DNA of 5,484 nucleotides, from the NCBI GenBank assembly GCA_021806345.1, contig JAJZXP010000102.1:1-5484 (forward strand), read 5' to 3'. The DNA is from Thermoplasmata archaeon. Lineage in GTDB: Archaea > Thermoplasmatota > Thermoplasmata > Thermoplasmatales > Thermoplasmataceae. Every line of letters starts with the position of its first letter. Position 1 is the first letter of the stretch. The notes beneath the pieces were generated by a model. It had not been told where the DNA came from and ran no database searches. It was given only the letters and a program-made list of their open reading frames with translations. The position numbers were made by a program, and so were the translations under genes. This document shows positions 5,472-5,484 of this stretch, piece after piece.

Positions 5472-5484
5472 ATCTTCTGTGGTT

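Noticed and set aside
5352..5484. Minus-strand open frame entering from the right edge, about 43 codons to a TAG near 5350
   Set aside because: It would end inside the thsB TATA box and overlaps the hairpin. The other two minus-strand frames also enter from the edge and end at 5454 and 5422, so none can be chosen without more sequence.
5458..5484. ATG 5458 as the start of a plus-strand gene divergent from thsB
   Set aside because: Only nine codons are visible, no TATA-like box is found 25-30 bases upstream, and the ATG lies within the hairpin.

Overview
The window looks archaeal and most likely comes from a member of the Thermoplasmatales (Thermoplasma/Ferroplasma/Cuniculiplasma-like acidophiles). 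The strongest evidence is the complete minus-strand group II chaperonin gene at the right. Its product closely resembles, from memory, the beta subunit of the Thermoplasma acidophilum thermosome, including the QPIFILKEG start and the DVIATK segment just before the C-terminal tail. Several genes have an archaeal TATA-like box about 26-30 bases before the start codon, the arrangement expected for leaderless or very short-leader transcripts. The genus cannot be settled from this window.

Layout, left to right. (1) Positions 2-277 hold the 3' part of a DDE-type transposase gene, cut by the window edge on the left and broken off before the last catalytic region on the right. (2) A TATA-like box at the end of that fragment precedes a short two-gene unit: a charged coiled-coil protein (303-533), then a membrane protein with a cytoplasmic pair of DnaJ-type CxxCxGxG zinc motifs (566-1444). 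(3) Positions 1445-1789 are AT-rich and mostly non-coding, with two adjoining inverted repeats and the promoter of the next gene. (4) Positions 1790-2656 encode a soluble HExxH zinc metallopeptidase of the gluzincin type. (5) Positions 2657-2984 hold a T-run terminator, a possible decayed small gene and a promoter. (6) Positions 2985-3689 encode a zinc-ribbon protein with about six membrane segments. (7) Converging on it with 12 bases between the stop codons is thsB (3702-5321, minus), with a strong TATA box and two inverted repeats directly upstream of it. (8) The right edge carries a long imperfect hairpin (5439-5471).

Functionally, thsB is a conserved housekeeping and heat-stress gene. The genes to its left look like an accessory, AT-rich block next to a dead insertion sequence. 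Three of them carry predicted zinc sites (DnaJ-like pair, HExxH site, zinc ribbon), two of these on membrane anchors. Shared work in protein quality control would be a possible theme, but the three genes appear to have separate promoters and nothing in the sequence proves a joint system. No tRNA, rRNA or CRISPR array was seen.
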